The notes under the pieces: model-generated
What the model was told of the DNA's origin: nothing
Database searches by the model: none
The model's input: only the letters and a program-made list of their open reading frames with translations
Part shown: piece by piece, positions 7,722 through 15,318 of the stretch
Layout of the letters: each line of letters starts with the position of its first letter
Position numbering within the stretch: the first letter of the stretch is position 1
Translations under genes and position numbers: made by a program
Assembly: GCF_000956465.1 (NCBI RefSeq)
Contig: NZ_JYJA01000038.1
Coordinates: forward strand, 186,001 to 250,000
DNA from: Microbacterium trichothecenolyticum
Lineage (GTDB): Bacteria; Actinomycetota; Actinomycetes; Actinomycetales; Microbacteriaceae
Length of the DNA stretch: 64,000 nt
Reading direction: 5' to 3'

Positions 7722-9719
7722 TCAGACCAGCAGCTGGTGCTTCGCGAGGTCGCGGTACAGCGGCGTGGTCTGCACGAGCTCGGAGTGCGTGCCCTGGCCG
7801 ACGACGCGGCCGTGCTCCATGACCACGATGTGGTCGCTGTCGACGACGGTCGACAGGCGGTGCGCGATCACGATGAGCGTGCGGCCGGCCGCGACGGCGT
7901 CGATCGCCTCGCGCATGCGCTGCTCGTTGAGCCCGTCGAGCGATGATGTCGACTCGTCGAGCAGCAGGATCGGGGGAGCGGCCAGCAGGGCCCGCGCGAT
8001 CGCGAGCCGCTGGCGCTCGCCGCCCGAGAGCATCACGCCCGACTCGCCCACGGGCGCGTCGATGCCGAGGGGGTTGCGGTCGAGCACTTCGCCGAGGTTC
8101 ACCGCGCGCAGCACGGCCTCGCACTCGGAATCGGATGCCTCGGGCGAGGCGAGTCGGAGGTTGTCGCCGATCGTCCCGGCCAGCGTCGGTGCGTCCTGCT
8201 CGACGTAGCCGAGCTGCGCGCGCAGTGCGTCGCGATCGAGCGTGCGAACGTCCGTGCCGTCGAGGAGGATCGCACCGTCGGTCGGGTCGTAGAAGCGCTC
8301 GATCAGCGCGAGGGTCGTGCTCTTGCCGGCGCCCGACGGGCCCACGAGGGCGACGCGCGCCCCCCGCGGGACCGAGAACGACACGCCCCGCAGCACCTCG
8401 GTGTCGGCGGAGACGGATGCCGCGGCATCCGCCGGCCCCTCGAGGCCGGAGTCGCCGGACCCGTCGCCGAGCACGATCGTCGACGTGTCGACGTGGGCGC
8501 TCTCGAGCACCGCCAGCGCCTCGGACTCAGCCTTGCGGCGCGCCTCGACGACGTTCTCGGGGTAGCGGAAGCGCACGTCTCGGAACTCGATCGCGGCCGC
8601 CTCGCGCGGCGCCGCGGCCGGTGCCGAGGCCGCGACGGCCCGCGCGGCGACCTCGGCGTCGTCCTGCGACTCGGTCGGGAGATCGAGCACCTCCTGGATG
8701 CGGCCCAGGGCGCCGAGAGCCTGGCTCACCGAGGTGATCGCGCCGAAGAAGGATCCCAGCGGTGCGATGAGCATGAACAGGAACATGATGAAGGTCACCA
8801 GGCTCGCGATCGACAGCGCGCCGGTGGCGACGCGGAAGCCGCCGAGCCCGATGACCACCAGCAGCGACACCTGCAGCGCGACGTTCGCGATCGGCACCAC
8901 GAGCGCCGACACCTTCGCGATGCGCACGCCGACGTTGTAGGCATCCGTCGCCTGCGCCGTGACGGCGTCGACCTCGCGCTGGGTGGCGCCGGATGCGCGG
9001 ACCGTGCGGATCGAGCCGGCCGCGCGCTCGACGCCCGACGCGAGCGCTCCCACCTTCTCCTGCTGCTCGGTGGACGCGGTGCGGATGCGGCCGCTCAGCA
9101 GCACCACGCCGAGCACCGAGACCCCGATCACGAGCACGATGATCGTGAGCAGCACCGGGTCGATGATCGCCATGGCGATGAGCGCGCCGGCGAACAGGAG
9201 CCCGTTGCCGATGGAGTCGGCGAGGCCCTGGGTGAGCGCGGCGTAGAGGAGCGTGGTGTCGCTGCCGACGCGAGAGACGATGTCGCCGGTGCGGCGTGCG
9301 TCGAACTCGCTGATGGGCAGGTGCAGGATGCGGGCGATGAGGCGGCGTCGGCTCGAGTACACGACGGCGGTGCCGGTGCGCTGCAGCAGGTAGTGCTGCC
9401 AGCCCGAGATGAGCGACGCGAGCAGCACGAAGCCGACGAGCGCCCAGATGAGCATGCCCAGGTCGAGGTTCTCCTGCACGCGTGTGATGACCTGGCCGAC
9501 CAGCAGCGGCTGGATGAGCGACGCGCCCGCGCTCAGGATGCTCAGCACCACGACGACGGCGAGCGTGCGCTTGTGCTCGAAGAGATAGGGGAGCAGCTGC
9601 GAGAAGGTCGCGCGCGGCCCGTCTTCGGGCTTGCCGCGCCGAGATCGTCCGCGCCGGACGCGGGGCGACTCCGCAGGCGCGGGGATGGCGGGGGCTTCGT
9701 CGAGATCGGCGGAGGGCAT
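7722..9719 (-). CDS. ABC exporter, fused permease and ATP-binding protein
   Basis: This 665-residue half-transporter should dimerise in the inner membrane and export an unknown substrate. A charged N-terminus (RRGRSRRGK) is followed by six transmembrane helices (about 55-330) and an ATPase domain: Walker A GPSGAGKST near 460, signature LSGGERQRLAIARALL, Walker B ILLLDESTSSLD and the switch His in AHRLST. Oddly, about 50 Ala/Ser/Glu-rich residues are inserted between the first NBD strand (RFRYPE, near 385) and EVLRGVSFSVPRG (near 440). The ATG at 9719 has GAGGT upstream; the longer frame overlaps the HTH gene and is not used. The HTH gene ends 26 bases upstream and is probably cotranscribed. 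Confidence 0.9.
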   Translation of the reverse strand: MPSADLDEAPAIPAPAESPRVRRGRSRRGKPEDGPRATFSQLLPYLFEHKRTLAVVVVLSILSAGASLIQPLLVGQVITRVQENLDLGMLIWALVGFVLLASLISGWQHYLLQRTGTAVVYSSRRRLIARILHLPISEFDARRTGDIVSRVGSDTTLLYAALTQGLADSIGNGLLFAGALIAMAIIDPVLLTIIVLVIGVSVLGVVLLSGRIRTASTEQQEKVGALASGVERAAGSIRTVRASGATQREVDAVTAQATDAYNVGVRIAKVSALVVPIANVALQVSLLVVIGLGGFRVATGALSIASLVTFIMFLFMLIAPLGSFFGAITSVSQALGALGRIQEVLDLPTESQDDAEVAARAVAASAPAAAPREAAAIEFRDVRFRYPENVVEARRKAESEALAVLESAHVDTSTIVLGDGSGDSGLEGPADAAASVSADTEVLRGVSFSVPRGARVALVGPSGAGKSTTLALIERFYDPTDGAILLDGTDVRTLDRDALRAQLGYVEQDAPTLAGTIGDNLRLASPEASDSECEAVLRAVNLGEVLDRNPLGIDAPVGESGVMLSGGERQRLAIARALLAAPPILLLDESTSSLDGLNEQRMREAIDAVAAGRTLIVIAHRLSTVVDSDHIVVMEHGRVVGQGTHSELVQTTPLYRDLAKHQLLV

Positions 9720-9745
9720 GGGTGTACCTCGTTCGTGAAGGGGGC

Positions 9746-9961
9746 TTACCTTCGACCGTACTTCTTGTGGACGGCCTGCCGGCTCACGCCGAGGGCGCCG
9801 GCGATCGCCTGCCACGAGAAGCCGAGGTTGCGCGCCTTGCGCACCTGCACCTCCTCGGCACGTGCGAGCTCGCGGCGGACCTCGGCGAGACGGTGCAGCT
9901 CCGCGATCGGCTCGCGACCGCCTGCCGCCCCGATCAGGGTGGTCAGTTCGTCGCCGCTCAT
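9746..9961 (-). CDS. Small HTH DNA-binding protein
   Basis: The 71-residue protein has a helical N-terminal half (about residues 12-40, possible dimerisation) and a C-terminal helix-turn-helix, FSWQAIAGALGVSRQAVHKKYGRR, in which SRQAVHKKY is the recognition helix. This architecture is common in actinobacteria. The ATG at 9961 has GAGAGG 7 bases upstream. It lies 5' of the ABC exporter gene and divergent from an ABC transporter operon, with two perfect GTCAAC-N4-GTTGAC palindromes in the gap. It probably binds these sites and represses its own operon and perhaps the operon starting at 10113. Confidence 0.75.
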   Translation of the reverse strand: MSGDELTTLIGAAGGREPIAELHRLAEVRRELARAEEVQVRKARNLGFSWQAIAGALGVSRQAVHKKYGRR

Positions 9962-10011
9962 GGGGCAGCCTCTCACTCGGCAGACACGGATGCTGCGGAC
10001 CGCGGCATCGT

Positions 10012-10027
10012 GTCAACCGTAGTTGAC
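10012..10027. promoter_or_regulatory. Operator palindrome 1, GTCAAC-N4-GTTGAC
   Basis: This perfect 16-bp dyad (GTCAAC cgta GTTGAC) lies 50 bases upstream of the small HTH gene. It is the first of two identical half-site pairs in the divergent region and a likely binding site for that HTH protein. Confidence 0.6.
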
Positions 10028-10039
10028 AGCGGGGCAGGC

Positions 10040-10055
10040 GTCAACTCATGTTGAC
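10040..10055. promoter_or_regulatory. Operator palindrome 2, GTCAAC-N4-GTTGAC
   Basis: A second perfect dyad (GTCAAC tcat GTTGAC) has its centre 28 bp from the first. Only the central 4 bases differ, which suggests selection on the half-sites. Confidence 0.6.
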
Positions 10056-10100
10056 GGCGGGTCGTCCAGCCCGGCACTGGGCGGTGTCGGAGCGGGGCGT

Positions 10101-10106
10101 TAGGGT
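10101..10106 (+). promoter_or_regulatory. Leaderless-type -10 hexamer for the ABC operon (TAGGGT)
   Basis: TAGGGT ends 6 bases before the GTG at 10113, with no Shine-Dalgarno sequence between. The same hexamer and spacing occur at 27080 and 38537. Confidence 0.55.
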
Positions 10107-10112
10107 AGTCCG

Positions 10113-11054
10113 GTGCCTGCCCCCGTGATCACCGCTGACAACCTCGTCAAGGCCTACAAGGTCAAAGGCAAGCCCGACTTCCTCGCCGTCGACGGACTGT
10201 CGTTCGAGGTCGCGCCGGGCGAGTCGTTCGGCCTGCTCGGCCCGAACGGTGCGGGCAAGTCCACGACGATGAAGATGGTGGGCGCGGTATCGACGCGCAC
10301 CAGCGGAGACCTGTCGATCCTCGGGCTCGATCCCGACCGCTACGGCCCCGAGATCCGATCGCGCCTGGGCGTCGTGCCCCAGCAGGACAACCTCGACGGC
10401 GAGCTCAACGCGCGTGAGAACCTCTACATCTACGGCCGCTACTTCGGATTGCCGGGCAAGGTCTGCCACCAGAAGGCCGACGAGCTGCTCGCGTTCGCGC
10501 AGCTCGAAGACAAGGCGAAGAGCAAGGTCGAGCAGCTCTCGGGCGGCATGAAGCGGCGGCTCACGATCGCGCGCGGCCTCATCAACGACCCGCGCATCCT
10601 GCTGCTCGACGAGCCGACGACGGGTCTCGACCCGCAGGCGCGCCACGTGCTGTGGGACCGCTTGTTCCGCCTCAAGGAGCGCGGCACCACCCTCGTGCTG
10701 ACCACGCACTACATGGACGAGGCCGAGCAGCTCTGCGACCGGCTCATCGTCGTCGACAAGGGCCGCATCATGGCCGAGGGCACGCCGGCCTCGCTCATCC
10801 GCGAGCACTCCAGCCGCGAGGTGCTCGAGGTGCGCTTCGGGTCCGACCGCAACGAGCAGGTGGCTCCGCAGCTCGAGGGCATCGGCGACCGCGTCGAGGT
10901 GCTGCCCGACCGCATCCTCGTCTACGCGAACGACGGCGAGGCGGCGCTCGAGACGGTGACGCACCGGGGGCTCACCCCGATCACATCGCTCGTGCGTCGC
11001 TCCAGCCTCGAGGACGTCTTCCTCCGGCTCACCGGAAGGTCGCTGATCGAATGA
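10113..11054 (+). CDS. ABC transporter ATP-binding protein (DrrA/NodI type)
   Basis: The 313-residue cytosolic ATPase of an ABC-2 exporter carries Walker A GPNGAGKST near residue 46, signature LSGGMKRRLTIARGL near 145, Walker B ILLLDEPTTGLDP and the His switch TTHYMDEAEQLCDR. The C-terminal LEDVFLRLTGRSL is typical of DrrA/NodI-type drug, polysaccharide or O-antigen exporters. The start is GTG with a TAGGGT hexamer at leaderless spacing. Its TGA overlaps the ATG of the first permease (ATGA), and a second permease follows the same way, giving a complete ABC-2 exporter. The substrate is unknown; the operators upstream suggest inducible expression. Confidence 0.92.
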   Translation: MPAPVITADNLVKAYKVKGKPDFLAVDGLSFEVAPGESFGLLGPNGAGKSTTMKMVGAVSTRTSGDLSILGLDPDRYGPEIRSRLGVVPQQDNLDGELNARENLYIYGRYFGLPGKVCHQKADELLAFAQLEDKAKSKVEQLSGGMKRRLTIARGLINDPRILLLDEPTTGLDPQARHVLWDRLFRLKERGTTLVLTTHYMDEAEQLCDRLIVVDKGRIMAEGTPASLIREHSSREVLEVRFGSDRNEQVAPQLEGIGDRVEVLPDRILVYANDGEAALETVTHRGLTPITSLVRRSSLEDVFLRLTGRSLIE

Positions 11055-11923
11055 GCCTTCCTTCCGAAGACGCCACGACTCGCGTGCAGCCCACGCTCGA
11101 CGAGCTGCGCGCCGAGGCGATGCAGTGGGGTCGCAAGCCCCGGGCACTGGGCACCTGGTACGTCACCGAGCACATGGTGCGCGCGATGCGCGCGTACGGC
11201 TGGACCATCATCGTCGGCGCGCTCGGCCAGCCCATCCTCTACCTGCTGGGGCTCGCCGTCGGCCTCGCCGCGCTCATCGACGCCCCGATCACGCAGAACG
11301 GCGTCGAGGTCTCGTACCTCGTGTTCGTCGCGCCGGCGCTTCTGATGACGGCCGCGATCTCGGTCGCGTCGGAGGAGTTCTCCTATCCGGTCATGGCCGG
11401 CTTCAAGTGGCGGCGCTACTTCTTCGGGTTCAGCGCGACAGGGCTGTCGCCGGGTCAGATCGCCGGTGGCGTCATCGCCGGCGCATCAGCGCGCATCATC
11501 GTCGTCGTGGTCGCGTACTACCTGTTCCTATGGCTGTTCCAGGCTGTGCCGAACCCCGAGACCGGGTGGCTCACCATTCCGATCGGCCTGCTCGCGGGCC
11601 TCGCGTTCGGCATCCCGTACATGGCGTACGCCGCGTCGATCACCGACGACAAAGGCCAGGTCGCGCTGGTGCAGCGCTTCATCTTCATGCCGATGTTCCT
11701 CTTCTCGGGCACGTTCTACCCGCTGGCCACGCTGCCGCTCTGGCTGCAGTGGATCGGCTGGGTGTCACCGCTGTGGCACGCGACCGAGCTCGGCCGCGTC
11801 GCCACCTACGGCCTGCCCATGGACCCGTTCGCGATCGTCGTGCACGTGGGCTACCTGCTCCTGCTGTCGATCGGCGGCTACGTGATCGGCCGCCGCATCT
11901 TCCAGAGGAGGCTCGGCGCATGA
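11051..11923 (+). CDS. ABC-2 transporter permease, first
   Basis: The protein has 290 residues: a charged N-terminal tail of about 55 residues and six hydrophobic helices in the ABC-2 arrangement, including FIFMPMFLFSGTFYPL and the following WLQWIGWVSPLWHATELGR, the conserved C-terminal region of DrrB/NodJ-type permeases. It forms the membrane pore with the second permease and is energised by the preceding ATPase. The ATG overlaps the stop of the ATPase gene (ATGA), so translation is coupled. The earlier in-frame ORF upstream is an out-of-frame shadow of the ATPase gene. Confidence 0.9.
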   Translation: MSLPSEDATTRVQPTLDELRAEAMQWGRKPRALGTWYVTEHMVRAMRAYGWTIIVGALGQPILYLLGLAVGLAALIDAPITQNGVEVSYLVFVAPALLMTAAISVASEEFSYPVMAGFKWRRYFFGFSATGLSPGQIAGGVIAGASARIIVVVVAYYLFLWLFQAVPNPETGWLTIPIGLLAGLAFGIPYMAYAASITDDKGQVALVQRFIFMPMFLFSGTFYPLATLPLWLQWIGWVSPLWHATELGRVATYGLPMDPFAIVVHVGYLLLLSIGGYVIGRRIFQRRLGA

Positions 11924-12747
11924 CCGTCGCGACCGGAACCGAGACCGGCGCGATCCGTGCCGGCGGAGTGCGCGCGCTGTGGGCGGGCAACCCGCAGTCG
12001 GTCGTGCAGCGCGGCCTCATCGCCGCGCGCTCGTCGAGCTGGGCCGTCGTGCTGTCGGGCTTCTTCGAGCCGGTGTTCTATCTCGCCTCGATGGGCATCG
12101 GCCTCGGCTCGCTCATCGGCGACGTGCAGACCTCCAGCGGCGTCGAGGTGCCTTACGCCGCGTTCATCGCCCCCGCGCTGCTCGCCGTCTCGGCGATGAA
12201 CGGCGCGATCTACGACTCGACGTGGAACGTCTTCTTCAAGCTCAACTACGGCAAGCTCTACGAGGGCATGCTCGCGACGTCGCTCGGGCCGCTCGACGTC
12301 GCGCTGGGCGAGATCCTCTACGCGCTGCTGCGCGGCCTGCTGTACGCGACCGGCTTCATGATCATCATGCAGATCCTCGGCCTCAACCTGGCGTGGACCG
12401 CGATCCTGGCGCTGCCGGCGGTGCTGCTCATCGCCTTCGGGTTCGCGAGCCTCGGCATGGCCGTCACGAGCTACATGAAGACGTTCCAGCAGATGGACTG
12501 GATCAATTTCGTGCTGCTGCCGATGTTCCTGTTCTCGGCGACGCTGTACCCGATCACGATCTATCCCGAGTGGATCCAGCACATCATCATGGCGTTCCCG
12601 CTGTGGCACGGCGTCGAGCTCGTTCGCGGACTCACCACCGGCATCCTCACACCCGAGATGTGGTGGCACGTCCTCTACTACGTCGTCATGATCGCCATCG
12701 GTCTGGTGTTCACGACGAAGCGTCTGCGCGCGCTGTTCCTCGACTGA
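11920..12747 (+). CDS. ABC-2 transporter permease, second
   Basis: The 275-residue polytopic protein is a paralogue of the preceding permease. It shares the landmark INFVLLPMFLFSATLYPI, followed by WIQHIIMAFPLWHGVELVRG in the same position, and has six predicted helices. Two different permease genes imply a heterodimeric channel. The ATG overlaps the stop of the first permease gene (ATGA). A 19-bp hairpin begins 9 bases after the stop codon and ends the operon. Confidence 0.9.
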   Translation: MTVATGTETGAIRAGGVRALWAGNPQSVVQRGLIAARSSSWAVVLSGFFEPVFYLASMGIGLGSLIGDVQTSSGVEVPYAAFIAPALLAVSAMNGAIYDSTWNVFFKLNYGKLYEGMLATSLGPLDVALGEILYALLRGLLYATGFMIIMQILGLNLAWTAILALPAVLLIAFGFASLGMAVTSYMKTFQQMDWINFVLLPMFLFSATLYPITIYPEWIQHIIMAFPLWHGVELVRGLTTGILTPEMWWHVLYYVVMIAIGLVFTTKRLRALFLD

Positions 12748-12756
12748 TTCCCGGCT

Positions 12757-12798
12757 GACGCGGATGCGGCAGCCCACGCGGGCTGCGGCATCCGCGTC
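12757..12798 (+). terminator. Terminator after the ABC-2 operon
   Basis: The 19-bp stem has one mismatch and a 4-base loop. It carries the GCGGATGC/GCATCCGC core that recurs in other terminators of this window, and a TTCGC tail follows. Confidence 0.75.
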
Positions 12799-12844
12799 TT
12801 CGCATCTCGGCGTGTCTGCGATGCGCCTCGTCGGCGAGTCACTC

Positions 12845-12873
12845 TTGAACATGTTCAGAAATGGCGATACGTT
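12845..12873 (+). promoter_or_regulatory. Promoter of the TetR-led operon
   Basis: A -35-like TTGAAC (12845-12850) and a -10-like TACGTT (12868-12873) are separated by 17 bases, and the -10 ends 7 bases before the ATG at 12881. The mRNA is therefore expected to be leaderless. Operator 1 overlaps the -35 element. Confidence 0.55.
12846..12857. promoter_or_regulatory. TetR operator 1, TGAACATGTTCA
   Basis: This perfect 12-bp palindrome overlaps the -35 element of the promoter for the TetR gene. Confidence 0.6.
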
Positions 12874-12875
12874 TC

Positions 12876-12887
12876 TGAACATGTCCA
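12876..12887. promoter_or_regulatory. TetR operator 2, TGAACATGTCCA
   Basis: This copy of operator 1 has one mismatch. It lies 30 bp downstream and spans the predicted transcription start and the ATG at 12881. Confidence 0.55.
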
Positions 12888-13555
12888 GTTCCATGGTGGC
12901 AGCAACCAAGAGCGAGCGCACGCGGGCGCTCATCCGCGACATCGCACTGCGTTCGTTCCGGGAGCGCGGGTACGACCAGACCACGATCAGGCTCATCGCG
13001 GCCGAAGCCGGCGTCTCGGTGGGCACGACCAATTACCACTTCGCGTCGAAGAACGACCTGGTCCAGGAGCTGTACCTCGACGTCCAGCAGCAGCACCGTG
13101 CGGCCGCGCAGCCACTGCTGGCGACGAGTGCCGATCTCATCGAGCGGCTCGGCATCGTGTTCCGCACGGGCCTCGCGCAGCTGGAGCCGTACCACCGCTT
13201 CGCCCCGGAGTTCCTCTCCGCGGCGGTCTCGCCACGCTCGTCGATCAACCCGCTGTCGAGCGACTCCTCGGAGTCGCGCGAGATCGTGGTCGGCCTCTTC
13301 CGCGAGGCGATCACCGGCGCCGCGGACAAGCTCCCGCCCGAGTTCGATGAGGGTCTGCCGTCGGCGCTGATGCTGGGCCACCTGCTCCTCGCTCTGTTCT
13401 GGGTCTACGACACCTCCGAGGGTCGCGAGCGCACGAGCAGGCTGCTCGAACGGGGCCTGCGGCTCCTCAGGCTCTCGCTCCCTCTGGTTCGGCTGCGCGT
13501 GCTCCGCAAGCCGCTGCGCGAACTGCTCGACCTCATCGCCGAGGTGCAGGCGTGA
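12881..13555 (+). CDS. TetR-family transcriptional regulator
   Basis: The 224-residue protein has an N-terminal TetR HTH at about residues 9-55 (ALIRDIALRSFRERGYDQTT, then VSVGTTNYHFASKNDLV) and a C-terminal helical ligand domain. I chose the ATG at 12881 because a -35/-10 pair with 17-base spacing puts transcription initiation there; an ATG 12 bases later is the alternative. Two TGAACATGTTCA-type palindromes over the promoter and start codon point to autorepression. It leads a four-gene operon in which every junction is a GTGA overlap, so the ligand is probably related to the SRPBCC and DUF4166 proteins downstream. Confidence 0.85.
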   Translation: MSSSMVAATKSERTRALIRDIALRSFRERGYDQTTIRLIAAEAGVSVGTTNYHFASKNDLVQELYLDVQQQHRAAAQPLLATSADLIERLGIVFRTGLAQLEPYHRFAPEFLSAAVSPRSSINPLSSDSSESREIVVGLFREAITGAADKLPPEFDEGLPSALMLGHLLLALFWVYDTSEGRERTSRLLERGLRLLRLSLPLVRLRVLRKPLRELLDLIAEVQA

Positions 13556-13962
13556 CGAACCACGGCGAAGCCGCGTCGACCGCATCCGAGGAGTCCCCGG
13601 CCCCCGCGGACGTGGGGCTCTGGAGTGAGCGGTGGTTCCGCGTTCTCACGCTGGTGAACGTCGCCATCGTCATCGCGTCGGCGTGCGTCTGGGCTGCGTC
13701 ACTGAGTGGCGCGCTGCCCATGGCGGCGTCGTGGCTGATGTTCGCGGTGCCTGTCGTTCCTGCCACCGTCGCGATGCCGGCCGTCTCGGTGGTCATCGTC
13801 GGGTCGGCTGCGGCCCTGTCCGCGCTGAACATGTTCGGCGAGAGGCAGAAGGGCCGGCGCTTCCTCCGCGCCATGACGGTGTGGGGCACCATCGCCCTCG
13901 GCGCGCCGGTGGCGTTCGCGGCGGTGTGGATCTTCGTCGCGGCGATCGGCTCGCTGCGGTGA
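13552..13962 (+). CDS. Small integral membrane protein of unknown function
   Basis: I do not recognise this 136-residue protein. It has a polar N-terminus of about 28 residues, then three or four hydrophobic segments (about 33-52, 58-92 and 110-132) with a short basic loop GERQKGRRFLRA between the last two. The GTG start overlaps the TGA of the TetR gene, and its own stop overlaps the next GTG, so it is translationally coupled on both sides. It probably belongs to the same membrane or lipid-related function as its neighbours; this is inference from position only. Confidence 0.7.
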   Translation: MTNHGEAASTASEESPAPADVGLWSERWFRVLTLVNVAIVIASACVWAASLSGALPMAASWLMFAVPVVPATVAMPAVSVVIVGSAAALSALNMFGERQKGRRFLRAMTVWGTIALGAPVAFAAVWIFVAAIGSLR

Positions 13963-14564
13963 GCGGGCGTGCGATCTACGTCAGCATCCGCATCGTTGCG
14001 CCGATGGAGCGGGTGTGGCGGCTCACCCAGGACCCCGCTCTGCATGAGCGCTGGGACGTGCGCTTCAGCCGCATCATTCCGACCGAACCCCTGGCCGGCG
14101 GCGGCACGCGCTTCGCGTACGAACGCCGCCTGCCCGGATGCACGATCACGGGCAACGGCACGACGATCGGCGAACGCGCGCGTCCCGATGGAACGCGCAC
14201 CTCTGTGCTCCGCTTCGACAGCGACAGCCGGCTCTCACCGCTCGGCACCGGTCGAGGCTACTGGCGCTACCGCCCGGACGGTGACGACGTCGTCTTCACG
14301 ACCGGGTACGACTACAGCCCGCAGTGGGGCCGCGCGCTGGATCTCATCGTTCGACCGCTGATGGGATGGGCGACCGCCTGGAGCTTCGATCGGCTGCGGA
14401 TCTGGGCCGAGACCGGCATCCCGCCCGAGCGGTGGCCGCTCTGGTCGGTGCTGCGTTTCTGGCGATCGCAGCGGCCTCGGGCCGCGCGGTGTGAGCGCCG
14501 TCCCGCGAACCGCCGCGTCATGGAGGACGCCCCGACGACCCTGCACTCGCTGGTGCACCCGTGA
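13959..14564 (+). CDS. SRPBCC-superfamily (START-like) protein
   Basis: This 201-residue protein begins with the typical SRPBCC opening IRIVAPMERVWRLTQDPALHERWD, in which the first strand is followed by a helix and the W-D segment. GTGRGYWRYRPDGDDVVFTTGYDY then matches the central antiparallel strands and LIVRPLMGWATAWSFDRLRIWAE the long C-terminal helix. The fold forms a hydrophobic ligand cavity; the ligand is unknown. The start is GTG overlapping the previous stop codon. A Pro/Arg-rich tail after about residue 160 is unusual for the family. Confidence 0.75.
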   Translation: MSGRAIYVSIRIVAPMERVWRLTQDPALHERWDVRFSRIIPTEPLAGGGTRFAYERRLPGCTITGNGTTIGERARPDGTRTSVLRFDSDSRLSPLGTGRGYWRYRPDGDDVVFTTGYDYSPQWGRALDLIVRPLMGWATAWSFDRLRIWAETGIPPERWPLWSVLRFWRSQRPRAARCERRPANRRVMEDAPTTLHSLVHP

Positions 14565-15253
14565 GGGCCGAGACCGCGATCGCGACGTCCGTCTTCGCGC
14601 GGGCCATGGGCGATGACTTCGCCCGTCTCCACCCGATGCTGCAACGGCGTTTCGGTGTCGGCCTCGCGCCCGGCTACGCGTGCGTCGGCCGCGGCACCAT
14701 GACCACGATTCGCCGAGGCCCCTGGTGGACGATCCCGTTCCTTCAGATCGGGCGCTTCCGCAACATCCTCATCCCCGAGACGGGCCGCGACATCGCGTTC
14801 ACGATCGAGAACTATCCCTACCGCGACCCGTTCGGACGCGAGACGGTCACCTTCGTGCGCCACTTCCGGATGCCTCGTGCCGTGCGCCGCTTCGACGCCA
14901 CGATGATCCTCGGCGACGACGGCCGCGTCATCGACTACCTCGGCAGCCATCAGCACCTCGCGGTCGACCTCCAGCTGACAGCGGAGCCCGACGGCAGCCT
15001 CCTGCTGCGATCCGACCGGCAGCGCTTCTACGAGGGCCCGTTCGGCTTCCGTTTTCCCATGCTCTTCAGCGGCCGTGCCGAGCTCCGCGAGAGCTACGAC
15101 GACCGCGCACAGGTCTTCCGCATCCGCCTCGAGGTGCGCAACCGGCTCTTCGGATTCCTCTTCGGATACCAGGGCGAGTTCCGGTGCGAGTTCCCGCACG
15201 CGACCGACGCGCCCCTGCATGCGAAACCCGTCAGGCACGAGCGTCGGACGTGA
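14561..15253 (+). CDS. DUF4166-domain protein
   Basis: The 230-residue protein is recognised as DUF4166 from the opening SVFARAMGDDFARLHPMLQRRFG, the RNILIPETGRDI segment and the ending FGYQGEFRCEF. DUF4166 is often fused to or beside saccharopine dehydrogenase-like or epimerase proteins; its activity is unknown. Here it is the last gene of the TetR-led operon and starts with GTG overlapping the SRPBCC stop codon. A 22-bp perfect hairpin lies 6 bases after the stop. Confidence 0.8.
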   Translation: MRAETAIATSVFARAMGDDFARLHPMLQRRFGVGLAPGYACVGRGTMTTIRRGPWWTIPFLQIGRFRNILIPETGRDIAFTIENYPYRDPFGRETVTFVRHFRMPRAVRRFDATMILGDDGRVIDYLGSHQHLAVDLQLTAEPDGSLLLRSDRQRFYEGPFGFRFPMLFSGRAELRESYDDRAQVFRIRLEVRNRLFGFLFGYQGEFRCEFPHATDAPLHAKPVRHERRT

Positions 15254-15259
15254 GTGAAG

Positions 15260-15303
15260 ACGATGGGATGCCTCGACCCGGCCGGGTCGAGGCATCCCAT
15301 CGT
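15260..15303. terminator. Bidirectional terminator
   Basis: Perfect 22-bp arms meet with no unpaired base at the centre (GGGATGCCTCGACCCGGC on the left). It sits between two convergent genes and can serve both. Confidence 0.85.
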
Positions 15304-15318
15304 CCTGCAGAACCAGGG

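Noticed and set aside
9720..10016. A 99-residue N-terminal extension of the ABC exporter
   Set aside because: It is out of frame with and overlaps the small HTH gene, and reads Arg-rich nonsense. The ATG at 9719 has a ribosome binding site.
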